Assembly (NCBI GenBank): GCA_016875335.1
Contig: VGRO01000001.1
Span: 79,955 to 143,954 of the forward strand
Direction: 5' to 3'
Source of the DNA: Deltaproteobacteria bacterium
GTDB lineage: Bacteria > Myxococcota_A > UBA9042
Length of the DNA: 64,000 bases
A program made the position numbers and the translations under genes. Shown piece by piece: positions 19,674 to 28,540 of the stretch (position 1 is its first letter; every line of letters starts with the position of its first letter). The notes under the pieces were generated by a model that saw only the letters and a list, made by a program, of their open reading frames with translations, did not search any database and had not been told where the DNA came from.

Positions 19674-19928
19674 GTGGCCAACCACACCAGCGCCCTCAAA
19701 CGGGCCAAGCAGAACGAGAAAACCCGCGAGCGCAACCGCGCTGGCCGCGCCGCCAACCGCACCGCCGTGCGCAAGTTCGAGGCTGCCGTCGACAACGGTC
19801 AGGGCGCCGCGCAGCTTCCGGTCTTGATGGCGCAGCTGGCCGGCAGCGCGGCAAAGGGCACCATCCCCAAGAAGCGGGCCTCGCGCAAGATCGCGCGCAT
19901 GGCCAAGCTGCTGTCGCACAACGCCTAG
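19674..19928 (+). CDS. rpsT: 30S ribosomal protein S20
   Basis: (GTG)ANHTSALKRAKQNEKTRERNRAGRAANRTAVRKFEAAVD...GTIPKKRASRKIARMAKLL. Confidence 0.93.
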   Translation: MANHTSALKRAKQNEKTRERNRAGRAANRTAVRKFEAAVDNGQGAAQLPVLMAQLAGSAAKGTIPKKRASRKIARMAKLLSHNA

Positions 19929-20063
19929 CCGATCGCCGTTGCCCCGACCGCTCGCAGGGCGGAGCGCGGACCCACGATTGCCGCGGCTGCTGCGTCTCGA
20001 ACGGTTCGGCCCAATGGCGTGCGCGGCACCGCTTGCCGCGGTGGAAGCGCCAGCGAGGATGCC

Positions 20064-20819
20064 ATGGGTTTTCTCGACAGTGCGCCCCTCGGTGCCAACG
20101 CCGACGTGCTGCGGGCCAAGGTGCGCAAGGCGCCGGCCGGCTTGGAGATCGCCACCTATTGGCAGTCGGTCGCTCAGGCCACGACCGATCCGCAGCGGCG
20201 CTTGCTGAGCTACATGGTGGCGGCGCTGCTGGCCCGCGGCTGGATGCTGCCGGTCGACCGCGTCCTGGAGTCGGCGGCGGAGACGTTGGGCGAAGCGCCT
20301 GCGCAAGTCCAGGCCGAGTTTGACGCCCTGGTGGCGTTGGACCTCGTGACACTGGACGGCCCCAAGATCGCGACCTTGGCCGGGCTGCTGACGACACGCC
20401 CGGGTTCCCTGGTCTTCAAGTACGACTCCCAGCACGAAGTCGGGCTGGTGGGGCCGCTTGCGGCGCTGGCGGTGGGCCGGGCGCTGCAAAAGACCGGCGC
20501 AGTGCGCGCCAGTTGTGCCGAAGACAAGGCCATCAAGCTGACCTTGCAAGTGGACAAGGACGGCGTCGCCTCGCGCGATCCAGACGGCATCTGTGCGTTC
20601 CTGCCGGCCTGGAACGGCCAGCTTGTGCCTACGGAGGCGACGGCGGGCGGGGTGCTGTTGCGGGACGACGATGCGCTCGGCCGCTGGCAGGAATCGGCCG
20701 GCGAGCCAGATGGCATGCCGCTGACGTCGCTTTTCTTTCCCATGGCCGCTGCGGACCTCGCCGGCCAGGTGGGCGCAGCCTTGGAGTCGGTGCTCAACCA
20801 CCTGCCCGACTTCGACTGA
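20064..20819 (+). CDS. Hypothetical protein, possibly alkylmercury-lyase (MerB)-like fold
   Basis: 252 aa; winged-helix-like N-terminus and 'SCAEDKAIKLTL...LTSLFFPMAAADLAG' loosely resembling MerB-like proteins. Confidence 0.45.
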   Translation: MGFLDSAPLGANADVLRAKVRKAPAGLEIATYWQSVAQATTDPQRRLLSYMVAALLARGWMLPVDRVLESAAETLGEAPAQVQAEFDALVALDLVTLDGPKIATLAGLLTTRPGSLVFKYDSQHEVGLVGPLAALAVGRALQKTGAVRASCAEDKAIKLTLQVDKDGVASRDPDGICAFLPAWNGQLVPTEATAGGVLLRDDDALGRWQESAGEPDGMPLTSLFFPMAAADLAGQVGAALESVLNHLPDFD

Positions 20820-20846
20820 CCGCGGCCTGCGCGACTTGCGCCAAGG

Positions 20847-22166
20847 TCAAAAGGCCGTGTCGAGCGTGACCACGCACAGGTGCTCTGTGGTCAGGGTCGC
20901 GTCGGCCGCGATCTTCTTGACCGACCGCATGCCCTCGCCTGGCTGGAAAAGGCCGTAAAGGACGTGCAGCGATGCGCCCTTCTGGAATTTCCACAGCAGG
21001 CGCACGTCCACTTCTTTGCCCAGGTCGGTCTCGGGTTGCTTGTCGCCCGCCGCCTTGAGCGCGTCGCCGGCCAGGGCATGGGTGGCGAACAGGTGGACGT
21101 CGAGACCCACCGACAGGCCCGCGGCCGGGCTCGCCGACAAGGTGACGCCCATGTCGCGCAAGCCGCGTTGGAGCGTGTCCTTGCCGAAGGCCAGGAAGTA
21201 GTCCATCTCGCCGTACCAGCGGTGGTTGGTGCCGTAGTTCAGTTCGAAGGCATTTGGGGCGTTGCCGTCGCCCGAAAGGTCCTCGAAGAACAGGCCGACG
21301 GTCGGCGTGCCCGGCGCCGGCAAGCTGTACGCTGCACGCACGCCGAGCATGCTCGCCGAGATGTCTTTGTCGCCGAGATGGCCCAACTGCTGGTAGAACT
21401 CGGCCATGAACGACACATCGGCCACCTTGCCTTCGGCGAATAGCCCCTCGGTCAGCCGCAGTTCGTTGGCCGTCTTGACCGCCGTGTCGTTCTTGCGCGC
21501 CAACGACATCAGCGAGACCTTGGCGATCTTGCCCACCGCATACTTGCCGTGGACCCCGCCGAAGTACACGTCGCCGGCCCCGCCCGCAGGCACGTGGCCA
21601 TCGCCGTCCACCGCGTCGCGTTCGGTGATGAGCGCCGCAAAGCCGCTGACGTCCCAGGCATCTTGGGCGTAGCGCAGGCGGGCCGCGTCGAAACGGCGGG
21701 CTCGCATGGTCCAGTCCAGGTTGCCGACGATGCGGTGCTGATCCAGGATGATCTCCTGCTTGCCCAGCTGCAGCGACAAGCCCTGCACGCCGAGCGGCAC
21801 GAGCGCGTACGCTTCGTGGATGTCCATGCCGAGCGCGCCGTTGCTGAGGACCGGCTGGCCTGAGGCGTGGGTTTCTTCGCCCCAGACGCGCACGTCCTGG
21901 AAGCGCACGACGACCTTGGTGCCGCTGGTGTGCGCGGCGGCCATACCGATGCGGGCGCGGTGCGAGAGCCACTCGCGGTCCGCGATGTCGTCGCCCACAA
22001 AGTTCTTGCCGCTGTCGAATTGTCCGCGCAGCTTGTATTGGCCGTCGAACGACAGCTTCCAGTCAGCGGACTCCAGGGTCGGGTGATCCTGCGAAAAGCC
22101 GGGCGTCGCCAGCGCGAGCAGGGTCAGTGCGCAGAAAAGGGGCAGGGAGCGTTTCGAGCGATTCAT
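20847..22166 (-). CDS. Alginate-export/porin-like outer membrane protein
   Basis: Signal peptide MNRSKRSLPLFCALTLLALATPGFSQ, then 'YKLRGQFDSG...DREWLSHRARIG...VWGEET...AYALVPLGVQGLSLQLGKQEI'. Confidence 0.7.
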   Translation of the reverse strand: MNRSKRSLPLFCALTLLALATPGFSQDHPTLESADWKLSFDGQYKLRGQFDSGKNFVGDDIADREWLSHRARIGMAAAHTSGTKVVVRFQDVRVWGEETHASGQPVLSNGALGMDIHEAYALVPLGVQGLSLQLGKQEIILDQHRIVGNLDWTMRARRFDAARLRYAQDAWDVSGFAALITERDAVDGDGHVPAGGAGDVYFGGVHGKYAVGKIAKVSLMSLARKNDTAVKTANELRLTEGLFAEGKVADVSFMAEFYQQLGHLGDKDISASMLGVRAAYSLPAPGTPTVGLFFEDLSGDGNAPNAFELNYGTNHRWYGEMDYFLAFGKDTLQRGLRDMGVTLSASPAAGLSVGLDVHLFATHALAGDALKAAGDKQPETDLGKEVDVRLLWKFQKGASLHVLYGLFQPGEGMRSVKKIAADATLTTEHLCVVTLDTAF

Positions 22167-22447
22167 GGCATTGTCCTGAAAACCTGGCGGTTTCGAAGCA
22201 ACCCGGTTCGCTCCAGGTGCAGCCACAGCATGCGCCCTTCGCGCCCAAACCGGCATGGCTCAATCGACAAAAACGTCGGTTGTGCGTCATGCTACGGTCA
22301 CGACGGGCACATGTGTCGCGCCGCGCCGTGAATGTGCCGACTTGCAAAGGTGGCCGGCAAGCGCTGGCTGCGGCGTCAGTGATTGTCGGCGTGCGCGGGT
22401 GGCAATCGAACGCCCAATCCGCGGCGTCGCCCTGGTTTCGGCTCGGC

Positions 22448-23119
22448 TCAGCGATCCAGTGGCCGCGGTGGCGCGCCCATTTCGAGAACCGCCTGGGTGT
22501 CGCGGAACAGCACCATGGCGGCGTTGTCGTGCACGATCGATTCGACGATCCCCAGCCCGTGGCTCTTGTGCAGCAGCACGTCGCCAGGTTTGTATTTGCG
22601 TGTGGCGTTGTAGGGCCGGCCGTCGCGCGCGCTCAACGTGGCCGTCAGGCGCTGCCAGCGCGCCCCAGGCGCGTCGCCTTGCGAGGCTGGGATGAGTCCG
22701 ACGGCAGCGGCTTCGGCGGCTGCTCTTTCCTGTTCCGCGCGCGCGGCCTGCATCAGAGCTTGCGGGCCGACGATCGGCGGAACGAGGTCGGGATCGCGGC
22801 CCATCATCTCGCGAAACGCCCTGAGCGGCATGGCCAGGTCGCCACCCTCGCCTGCGCCCTTGGCCTTGCGCGACGCAAACGTGATGATCGAAGGCGCCGA
22901 CTGGTCCTTGAGGCGCTTGCGCACCATGGTCTTGAGCTTCTTGACCTGGTTCTCGCGCAACTCGTCCATGCTCAGTTCCGGCCGCCATTGGAAGGTGTTG
23001 CGGCAGGTCCGGCAGGTGGCCGAGAACACCTCGCGGCCATCGGTGGCCGAGACGATCTGGTAGGTGTTCAGGCGGCAGCGCGGGCAGTATCCGTCCACAA
23101 TGTCACCGATCTGGTGCAT
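22448..23119 (-). CDS. Zinc-ribbon protein with CarD/SH3-like C-terminal segment
   Basis: YCPRCRLNTYQIVS...CRTCRNTFQW and 'YKPGDVLLHKSHGLGIVESIVHDNAAMVLFRD'. Confidence 0.6.
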   Translation of the reverse strand: MHQIGDIVDGYCPRCRLNTYQIVSATDGREVFSATCRTCRNTFQWRPELSMDELRENQVKKLKTMVRKRLKDQSAPSIITFASRKAKGAGEGGDLAMPLRAFREMMGRDPDLVPPIVGPQALMQAARAEQERAAAEAAAVGLIPASQGDAPGARWQRLTATLSARDGRPYNATRKYKPGDVLLHKSHGLGIVESIVHDNAAMVLFRDTQAVLEMGAPPRPLDR

Positions 23120-23385
23120 GGCATTCCTCGCCGCAGAGCGGGTGCGAGGCAACGCGCTCCTGGGTCGGGGCGCGCGCGAGTCGGGCTGTCGAGATCCGGC
23201 GGCGCGCGTCCGATGGGAGGTCGGAGCGACCGGCCAGTTGGGTGGCATCTCGCCAACCCATTGTAATCCAAGGGGCATGCGGCGGGCGCGGGCTTTCGCC
23301 GCCCATCCACGCGTGCTAGACTGACAACATGCCCGCCGCTTTGCAAGGCCGACCGGCGCCGCCGCCCTGAACCACCGGAGTTTTC

Positions 23386-25077
23386 ATGGACAATCGCGAC
23401 CAGGAGGCTCCCGCCGACGGCGCCGCAGACGATCCCGGCCCGGACGACCCTGCGGCCATGTTCGAGATACCGCCGCCCGGGGACCCAGAAGACCGCAGTT
23501 TTTTCGATGACGACGGACCGCCCGAGCCGGCGCCGCCCGAGGCGGAAGACGTGCCGGCCCACATGGATTTTCATGATTTCGTGGGCCCTGGCGCGGCCGA
23601 CGCACCCGCGCATCCGCCCGATCCGCACGCGGTCCCCACCCGCCTCGGCCCCGTGGTCGCGCATGTGGTGCAGTCGGCGCCCCCCCGCCACCGCCACGGC
23701 CATCCTGCCGCCGCCGGTCCCATCGACGTGGTGCCGCCGGCCGACCTCTCGGCGGAGCGCGCCATTCTGGCTGCGGCGTTGAGCGACCCGGCGGCCCTGG
23801 CCTTGGCCCAAAGTGCCATGCGCGCGAACGACCTGTATGACCACCGACACCGCGTCTTGTTCGAGGCGATGCGCAACCTCGCGACCCGCAGCGAAATCAT
23901 CGACCCCCTCAACGTCGAGGCCGAGGCGCGGCGCCTGGGCCACGGCGACATCGTGACGCTGCAGTACCTGCTCGACCTGGCGTTCGTGCCCGGCAGCACC
24001 CTTGCCGTCGAGGGCTACGCGCGCCGCGTCGCCAAACTGTCAGTCATCCGCAAACTGCTCGACGTCACCCACAAGCTGCAAGTGGAGGGCTATGGCAAGA
24101 GCCTCGACCCCGACGCATTCCTCGATGCCGCCGACCGGCACTTTCGCGACGCCATGGATGCTGCGGTGCGCGGCGGCCCTGAGCGTGTGATGGGCATCGT
24201 CACCGAGGTCTTCAACGCCATCGTCGAGGCGGCGCAAGCCGGCGGCGCCATCCTGGGTACCTGCTCGGGATTCCGCGACATCGACCGCATGCACCTGGGT
24301 CTGCACGCGACCGACCTCATCGTGCTCGCGGCGCGGCCCGCCATGGGCAAGAGCGCATTCGCGCTCAACCTCGCCTACAACGTGGCGCGCCAACAACGGC
24401 GCAAAGCCCTCGACCAGCGGTGCCGGGTGGTGGTGTTCTCCCTCGAGATGGGCAAGCAACAGCTGGTCCAGCGCATGCTGAGCGCGCGGTCCGGCGTCGA
24501 ACTGACCAGCCTGCGCAAGGGCGAACTCAGCCCGCAGGACGAAAGCAGCCTGCGCGAAGCCGCCGCTGAACTTGGCGAACTCGAACTGTACATCGACGAC
24601 ACCGCGGGCCTGACGCCGCACGACATCCGCGCCCGCTGCAAACTCGTCGCCATGAACGGACCCATGGACCTGGTTGTCGTCGACTACCTGCAACTGATGC
24701 GCGGCACCGGCGGCGACCGTCAGAGCACCGAGAACGCCATCGCCGAGTGCTCGCAATCGCTCAAGGGCCTGGCCAAGGAACTGCGCTGCACAGTGCTCGC
24801 TCTGTCGCAGCTGAACCGCGAGGTCGAAAACCGGTCGGGCCGCAAGCCGCAGATGAGCGACCTGCGCGGTTCCGGGTCCATCGAACAGGACGCCGACATC
24901 ATCTGGTTCATCCATCGCGAGCACTACTACGACCCGACCAAGGACGAGCACCTCGCCGAGCTCATCGTGGCAAAGCACCGCGCTGGCGCCGTCGGCTCGG
25001 TGAGCCTGTACTTTGACGGGCGGCTGACCAAGTTCGGCACCTACGATGATCGCGTCAACGACAGCTACGTGGGTTGA
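23386..25077 (+). CDS. dnaB: Replicative DNA helicase DnaB with long acidic/Pro-rich N-terminal extension
   Basis: AARPAMGKSAFALNLAYNVA, VVFSLEMGKQQLVQRMLS, DLVVVDYLQLMRG, LSQLNREVENR, DLRGSGSIEQDADIIWFIHRE. Confidence 0.95.
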   Translation: MDNRDQEAPADGAADDPGPDDPAAMFEIPPPGDPEDRSFFDDDGPPEPAPPEAEDVPAHMDFHDFVGPGAADAPAHPPDPHAVPTRLGPVVAHVVQSAPPRHRHGHPAAAGPIDVVPPADLSAERAILAAALSDPAALALAQSAMRANDLYDHRHRVLFEAMRNLATRSEIIDPLNVEAEARRLGHGDIVTLQYLLDLAFVPGSTLAVEGYARRVAKLSVIRKLLDVTHKLQVEGYGKSLDPDAFLDAADRHFRDAMDAAVRGGPERVMGIVTEVFNAIVEAAQAGGAILGTCSGFRDIDRMHLGLHATDLIVLAARPAMGKSAFALNLAYNVARQQRRKALDQRCRVVVFSLEMGKQQLVQRMLSARSGVELTSLRKGELSPQDESSLREAAAELGELELYIDDTAGLTPHDIRARCKLVAMNGPMDLVVVDYLQLMRGTGGDRQSTENAIAECSQSLKGLAKELRCTVLALSQLNREVENRSGRKPQMSDLRGSGSIEQDADIIWFIHREHYYDPTKDEHLAELIVAKHRAGAVGSVSLYFDGRLTKFGTYDDRVNDSYVG

Positions 25078-25111
25078 ACGGACCCCATTGTTCAGGCCCG
25101 TGAATTCGCAG
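25071..25111 (+). repeat. Intergenic repeat copy C1 (contains dnaB stop codon)
   Basis: gggttgaacggaccccattgttcaggcccgtgaattcgcag. Confidence 0.85.
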
Positions 25112-25154
25112 GGGTTGAACGCCCCCCCCATTGTTCAGGTCCATGAATTCGCAG
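25112..25154 (+). repeat. Intergenic repeat copy C2, direct tandem of C1
   Basis: gggttgaacgccccccccattgttcaggtccatgaattcgcag. Confidence 0.92.
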
Positions 25155-25260
25155 GAACTGTGAGGCCAGCGAGTCCGCATCTTGATCGGACAGCGGCCGG
25201 CTGATCGGTGGCGCCAATGCTCCCGCCGTACGCAGATTTAGAAAGCGTAGTAATTACAAT

Positions 25261-25279
25261 GATCTGAACAGAGGGGGGG
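25261..25279 (-). repeat. Intergenic repeat copy C3 (degenerate, inverted relative to C4)
   Basis: gatctgaacagaggggggg. Confidence 0.75.
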
Positions 25280-25295
25280 CATGCTGCACGCATGA

Positions 25296-25320
25296 TACCC
25301 CCCATTGTTCAGGTCCCTGA
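25296..25320 (+). repeat. Intergenic repeat copy C4
   Basis: accccccattgttcaggtccctga region. Confidence 0.85.
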
Positions 25321-25415
25321 AAACACGAAGGTATCCTCGACGGCCGCGAGCGCCGCCTCGTGGCGACCTGTGCCGCTGTCCCGGCAACGAGCGCGAGCGG
25401 CACAAAACCGGCGCG

Positions 25416-25443
25416 AAATCATGGATCTGAACAATGGGGGGGG
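25416..25443 (-). repeat. Intergenic repeat copy C5
   Basis: aaatcatggatctgaacaatgggggggg. Confidence 0.9.
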
Positions 25444-25991
25444 AGTGGCCGCCAGCGCTGCAGTACGAACCACGACCCCGTGGGCCAGTGGCGCCCAGCT
25501 ACCTCGACCAGGGAGACTCCGAGCAGTAGCGTCGGATCGTTCGGCCGCAAAGCTACCAGTGGGTCGCGCACCAGGCGGGTCGGGTCGACCGCGGCGTTGC
25601 GCGGGTGGACGTAGTCGAGCATCACGCCAGGACCGCAGGGTCGGCGCAGGCGCGCGCGGGTGCGCTGCCATTCGTCGAGCTGCGTGACGTGGAAGTGGCC
25701 AAACTCCCATGGCTTGCCAGCCCGGCTGCGTAGCACGAGTTGGGCGTCGGCTTCTAGCAAGCGATCGTCGCCTTGCACGATGCGCACGTTCCAGCCGACC
25801 ACGCGGTCGCCATCGGCTGCAAATGCCTTGACAAATACCGACCACGTCAACCGTTCGACCCAGCGCGGCAGGCCGAGCGAAATGCCCTGGTACTGCCATC
25901 CTGCGAGATCGCCCGGCGCCAGCGCATGACCGGCGGCCAGTGCATCCGCCAGTTGCGGTTTGGACCAACTGCGAAACTCGGCCAGATTCAT
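25419..25991 (-). CDS. Hypothetical protein whose last codons (PPHCSDP-stop) lie in repeat C5
   Basis: 190 aa MNLAEFRSWSKPQLADALAAGHALAPGDLAGWQYQG...LQRWRPLPPHCSDP*. Confidence 0.75.
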   Translation of the reverse strand: MNLAEFRSWSKPQLADALAAGHALAPGDLAGWQYQGISLGLPRWVERLTWSVFVKAFAADGDRVVGWNVRIVQGDDRLLEADAQLVLRSRAGKPWEFGHFHVTQLDEWQRTRARLRRPCGPGVMLDYVHPRNAAVDPTRLVRDPLVALRPNDPTLLLGVSLVEVAGRHWPTGSWFVLQRWRPLPPHCSDP

Positions 25992-26012
25992 GGTTCTCCG
26001 CGCGCTCGTTCG

Positions 26013-27413
26013 CTACTTGAAGCACCCCGCCAAGAACGTCCACTTGTCGAGCGCCAGGGCCGCCTGAGCGCGCTGGTCGGCGCCCCATCCCGGCGCGCGG
26101 TCCGCGAACACAGCATAGGCGGGCGTGCCGGCAAAGCACCAAAAAAGCAGCCCCGGATCGGTCATCTTGCCTGCGATGTCCAGGCCCGTCCTGCACTCGG
26201 CGAGACGCCCCGCAGCACGCTGTCGCAACACCCACGCAGCCTCGACGTGGCGCTTGAGTCCGGGGTAGCCGCCCGCGGTCTCTCTTTCGAAACAGCCTGT
26301 TGCCCCAGGTGACCCATGTGCCTTGAGCCAGGCCTTGCGGTCGAACGTCACCTGCTCGTGGGCGTGACTGACCTCTTCGTCCAAGTAGTCCAGACCCGTC
26401 GCCGGAGAATGTTGCCACGCACACAGCAGCGCAGCGTTGGCCTCGCAGTTCGGCAGATGCTGGCCACTGTAGCGGGGATTGCACTCGTTGCTCGCCGGCC
26501 ACAACACCAGCCGCACACCCCGGCCCGGCTGGTCTGCCGTCCAGCGCCGATACAGAAGCCCCATCTTCTCCTTGTAGTCGTGGCGGCAGTGCGGGCACGA
26601 CACGTCGAGCATCTCGACCATCGTCGGCTGGCCGGGCTTGGCCGCCGCGAGCACCAGCGACCCCTCGTCGGCGGGCAGATCCGAGTTCGGGCCGACAAGC
26701 GGCGCCATGCAGCTCTTGGCGGGGCACCTCAACATGACCTCGCCGCGGGCGACGATGAGCGGCTGGTTGTTCACGCGCTTCTTGTGCAGGCGCTCGGCTT
26801 GGGTGGTGAAGTAGAAGTCGGTGCTGACGCTGGCGATGAACCAGAACCCAACGCCCAGCGCCATGGTCGCGCCAACCTGGGCCTTCCACGCGCTGCCCTG
26901 CTGGCGCGCCAAGTCGCGCAGCCGTTCGCCGAAGTGGTTCCACGCCCAGCCCACCACCACACAGAACGCAGCGTTGGCGGCATGCATGGCCAAGCACAGC
27001 GTGCATTTTGTGCCGATCTGCACAAGGCCGATGTACAAGAAGGCCAACGTGCCCAGCAAGTCGATGATTGCCCACGCAACCAGCAGCGCGAACGCAAATG
27101 CTGCCGCCTGGAACGCGCCGGTGGTCATGGTGACCGCAAACGCGATGGCCGTGCCCAGCGCCACCGTCATCGTCGCCATGCCCCAGATGGCGACCGGCAC
27201 CCCCAGGATCTTGCCTTGGTCGCTGGTCAGCGCGCCTTTGCACGAGTCGCCCTGGCCCTTGGCGAGCGCGGCACATGAACTTGGCACACCGGTGTCCAGC
27301 CCGATCGCCAGTTCGTGGTGGCGCTGCGACGCCGACAAGCCCAGTCCGGCGCCCATGCCGGCGATGAGCACCAACGCGAAGACCAGCAGGTAGTCCAGCA
27401 ACCGACCGGTCAC
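26013..27413 (-). CDS. VKOR-family membrane oxidoreductase fused to thioredoxin/DsbA-like domain
   Basis: Multi-TM N-terminus with 'GTKCTLCLAMHAANA', C-terminal 'MVEMLDVSCPHCRHDYKEKMG' (CPHC); GTG start overlaps the upstream stop. Confidence 0.78.
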   Translation of the reverse strand: MTGRLLDYLLVFALVLIAGMGAGLGLSASQRHHELAIGLDTGVPSSCAALAKGQGDSCKGALTSDQGKILGVPVAIWGMATMTVALGTAIAFAVTMTTGAFQAAAFAFALLVAWAIIDLLGTLAFLYIGLVQIGTKCTLCLAMHAANAAFCVVVGWAWNHFGERLRDLARQQGSAWKAQVGATMALGVGFWFIASVSTDFYFTTQAERLHKKRVNNQPLIVARGEVMLRCPAKSCMAPLVGPNSDLPADEGSLVLAAAKPGQPTMVEMLDVSCPHCRHDYKEKMGLLYRRWTADQPGRGVRLVLWPASNECNPRYSGQHLPNCEANAALLCAWQHSPATGLDYLDEEVSHAHEQVTFDRKAWLKAHGSPGATGCFERETAGGYPGLKRHVEAAWVLRQRAAGRLAECRTGLDIAGKMTDPGLLFWCFAGTPAYAVFADRAPGWGADQRAQAALALDKWTFLAGCFK

Positions 27414-28540
27414 GGCGTCTCCAGGCAGGTCAGAAGTTGCTTGACGCGGTTCGGGCATTCTTCGCGGGCGACCAGAAAGCCCAGCGCTTGCTGGCAGTTG
27501 GCGTGCGACTTTCCGTAGCGTTCGCAAATTTGCCGGGCGACATTGGGCAACTGGCGGCTGCACGCGGTCAACGGCTGGCGGTCGAGCATGGCGCGCGTCA
27601 GTTTGCTGTCTTCGGCCGGCAGCGAAACCGCGGCAGCCAACACCAGCCCGGCGGCGGCGGCCACGGCGAACCCCAAATCCATCGCCGATCGGCCCCGCGG
27701 CTGCGGCAACGCTTGACCCAGGCCGAGCAGCGACAGCAGTTCGGCGATGTGCGCCGGGCGACTGCGCGGATCGCTGTCGAGCGCGCGCCGCAAGGGTTCG
27801 GCCACTGTGGGCCAGCGCGCCACCAACCCCCATGCCGCCTGGGCGCGATCATCGCGGATCTGCGGCGGCGGTATGCCGCGGGCGATGCGGGCCGCCGCGG
27901 GATCCTCGTCGTTCCACGGCGTGATGCCGGTCAACGTGAAATACGCCAGCAGCGCCAACCGGAACACGTCGGTGCGCGCGTCGACCAGGCCTCCGCCCAG
28001 TTGCTCGGCCGCCATCCAGCGGGCGCGCGGCCCACCCACCACAGGCGCGGATCGGGCGAAATCCGTGACTTTGACGGTCAGACGGCCGTCGGGCGACAGG
28101 TCGACCCACACGCTCTCGGCCGTGAGCGTGGCATGCGCCACACCCGCAAGGTGCGCGGCCTGAATCGCGTCGCCGACGGTGCGAATGACCGTTTGGGTCA
28201 CCAGGTCCCAGCCGCGCGCCGCGAGGTAGCCGTGGCGTTGCTGGCCGATGCGCACGATCTCGTCCCAGCGGCGGCCCGACGGACGCTCAAAGACCAGGTG
28301 CAGGGCGCCGTCCGGCCCCGACCAGAGCCCCAAGGGTCGCACCACCGCCGGGTGCGCCACCAACCGAGTCGCCTGCAACTCGGTCTGCAACCACAGCGCC
28401 GCCGACTGCGGGTCGATGGGCACCGGGTAGCTCTTGGCCAGCGCCTGCAGTCCGTCACAGCGCGCGGGCGTCCACACCTGCGGGCCGCTGCAGGGAAGGG
28501 GCGCGCCACTGAGCACCACCCGGCCGTTTTCCAGCATCAT
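27410..28540 (-). CDS. Ser/Thr protein kinase-like protein (likely pseudokinase) with TM segment
   Basis: 'AAHLAGVAHATLTAESVWVD...VKVTDFARSAP...ARWMAAEQLGGGLVDARTDVFRLALLAYFTLTGITPW' aligns with kinase motifs but HRD and DFG are altered. Confidence 0.72.
   Translation of the reverse strand: MMLENGRVVLSGAPLPCSGPQVWTPARCDGLQALAKSYPVPIDPQSAALWLQTELQATRLVAHPAVVRPLGLWSGPDGALHLVFERPSGRRWDEIVRIGQQRHGYLAARGWDLVTQTVIRTVGDAIQAAHLAGVAHATLTAESVWVDLSPDGRLTVKVTDFARSAPVVGGPRARWMAAEQLGGGLVDARTDVFRLALLAYFTLTGITPWNDEDPAAARIARGIPPPQIRDDRAQAAWGLVARWPTVAEPLRRALDSDPRSRPAHIAELLSLLGLGQALPQPRGRSAMDLGFAVAAAAGLVLAAAVSLPAEDSKLTRAMLDRQPLTACSRQLPNVARQICERYGKSHANCQQALGFLVAREECPNRVKQLLTCLETP

Noticed and set aside
24040-25131. 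363-aa minus-strand ORF over dnaB
   Set aside because: Antisense shadow of dnaB.
25071-25443. CRISPR array
   Set aside because: Repeats are irregularly spaced, occur in both orientations, differ in length, and no cas genes are present.
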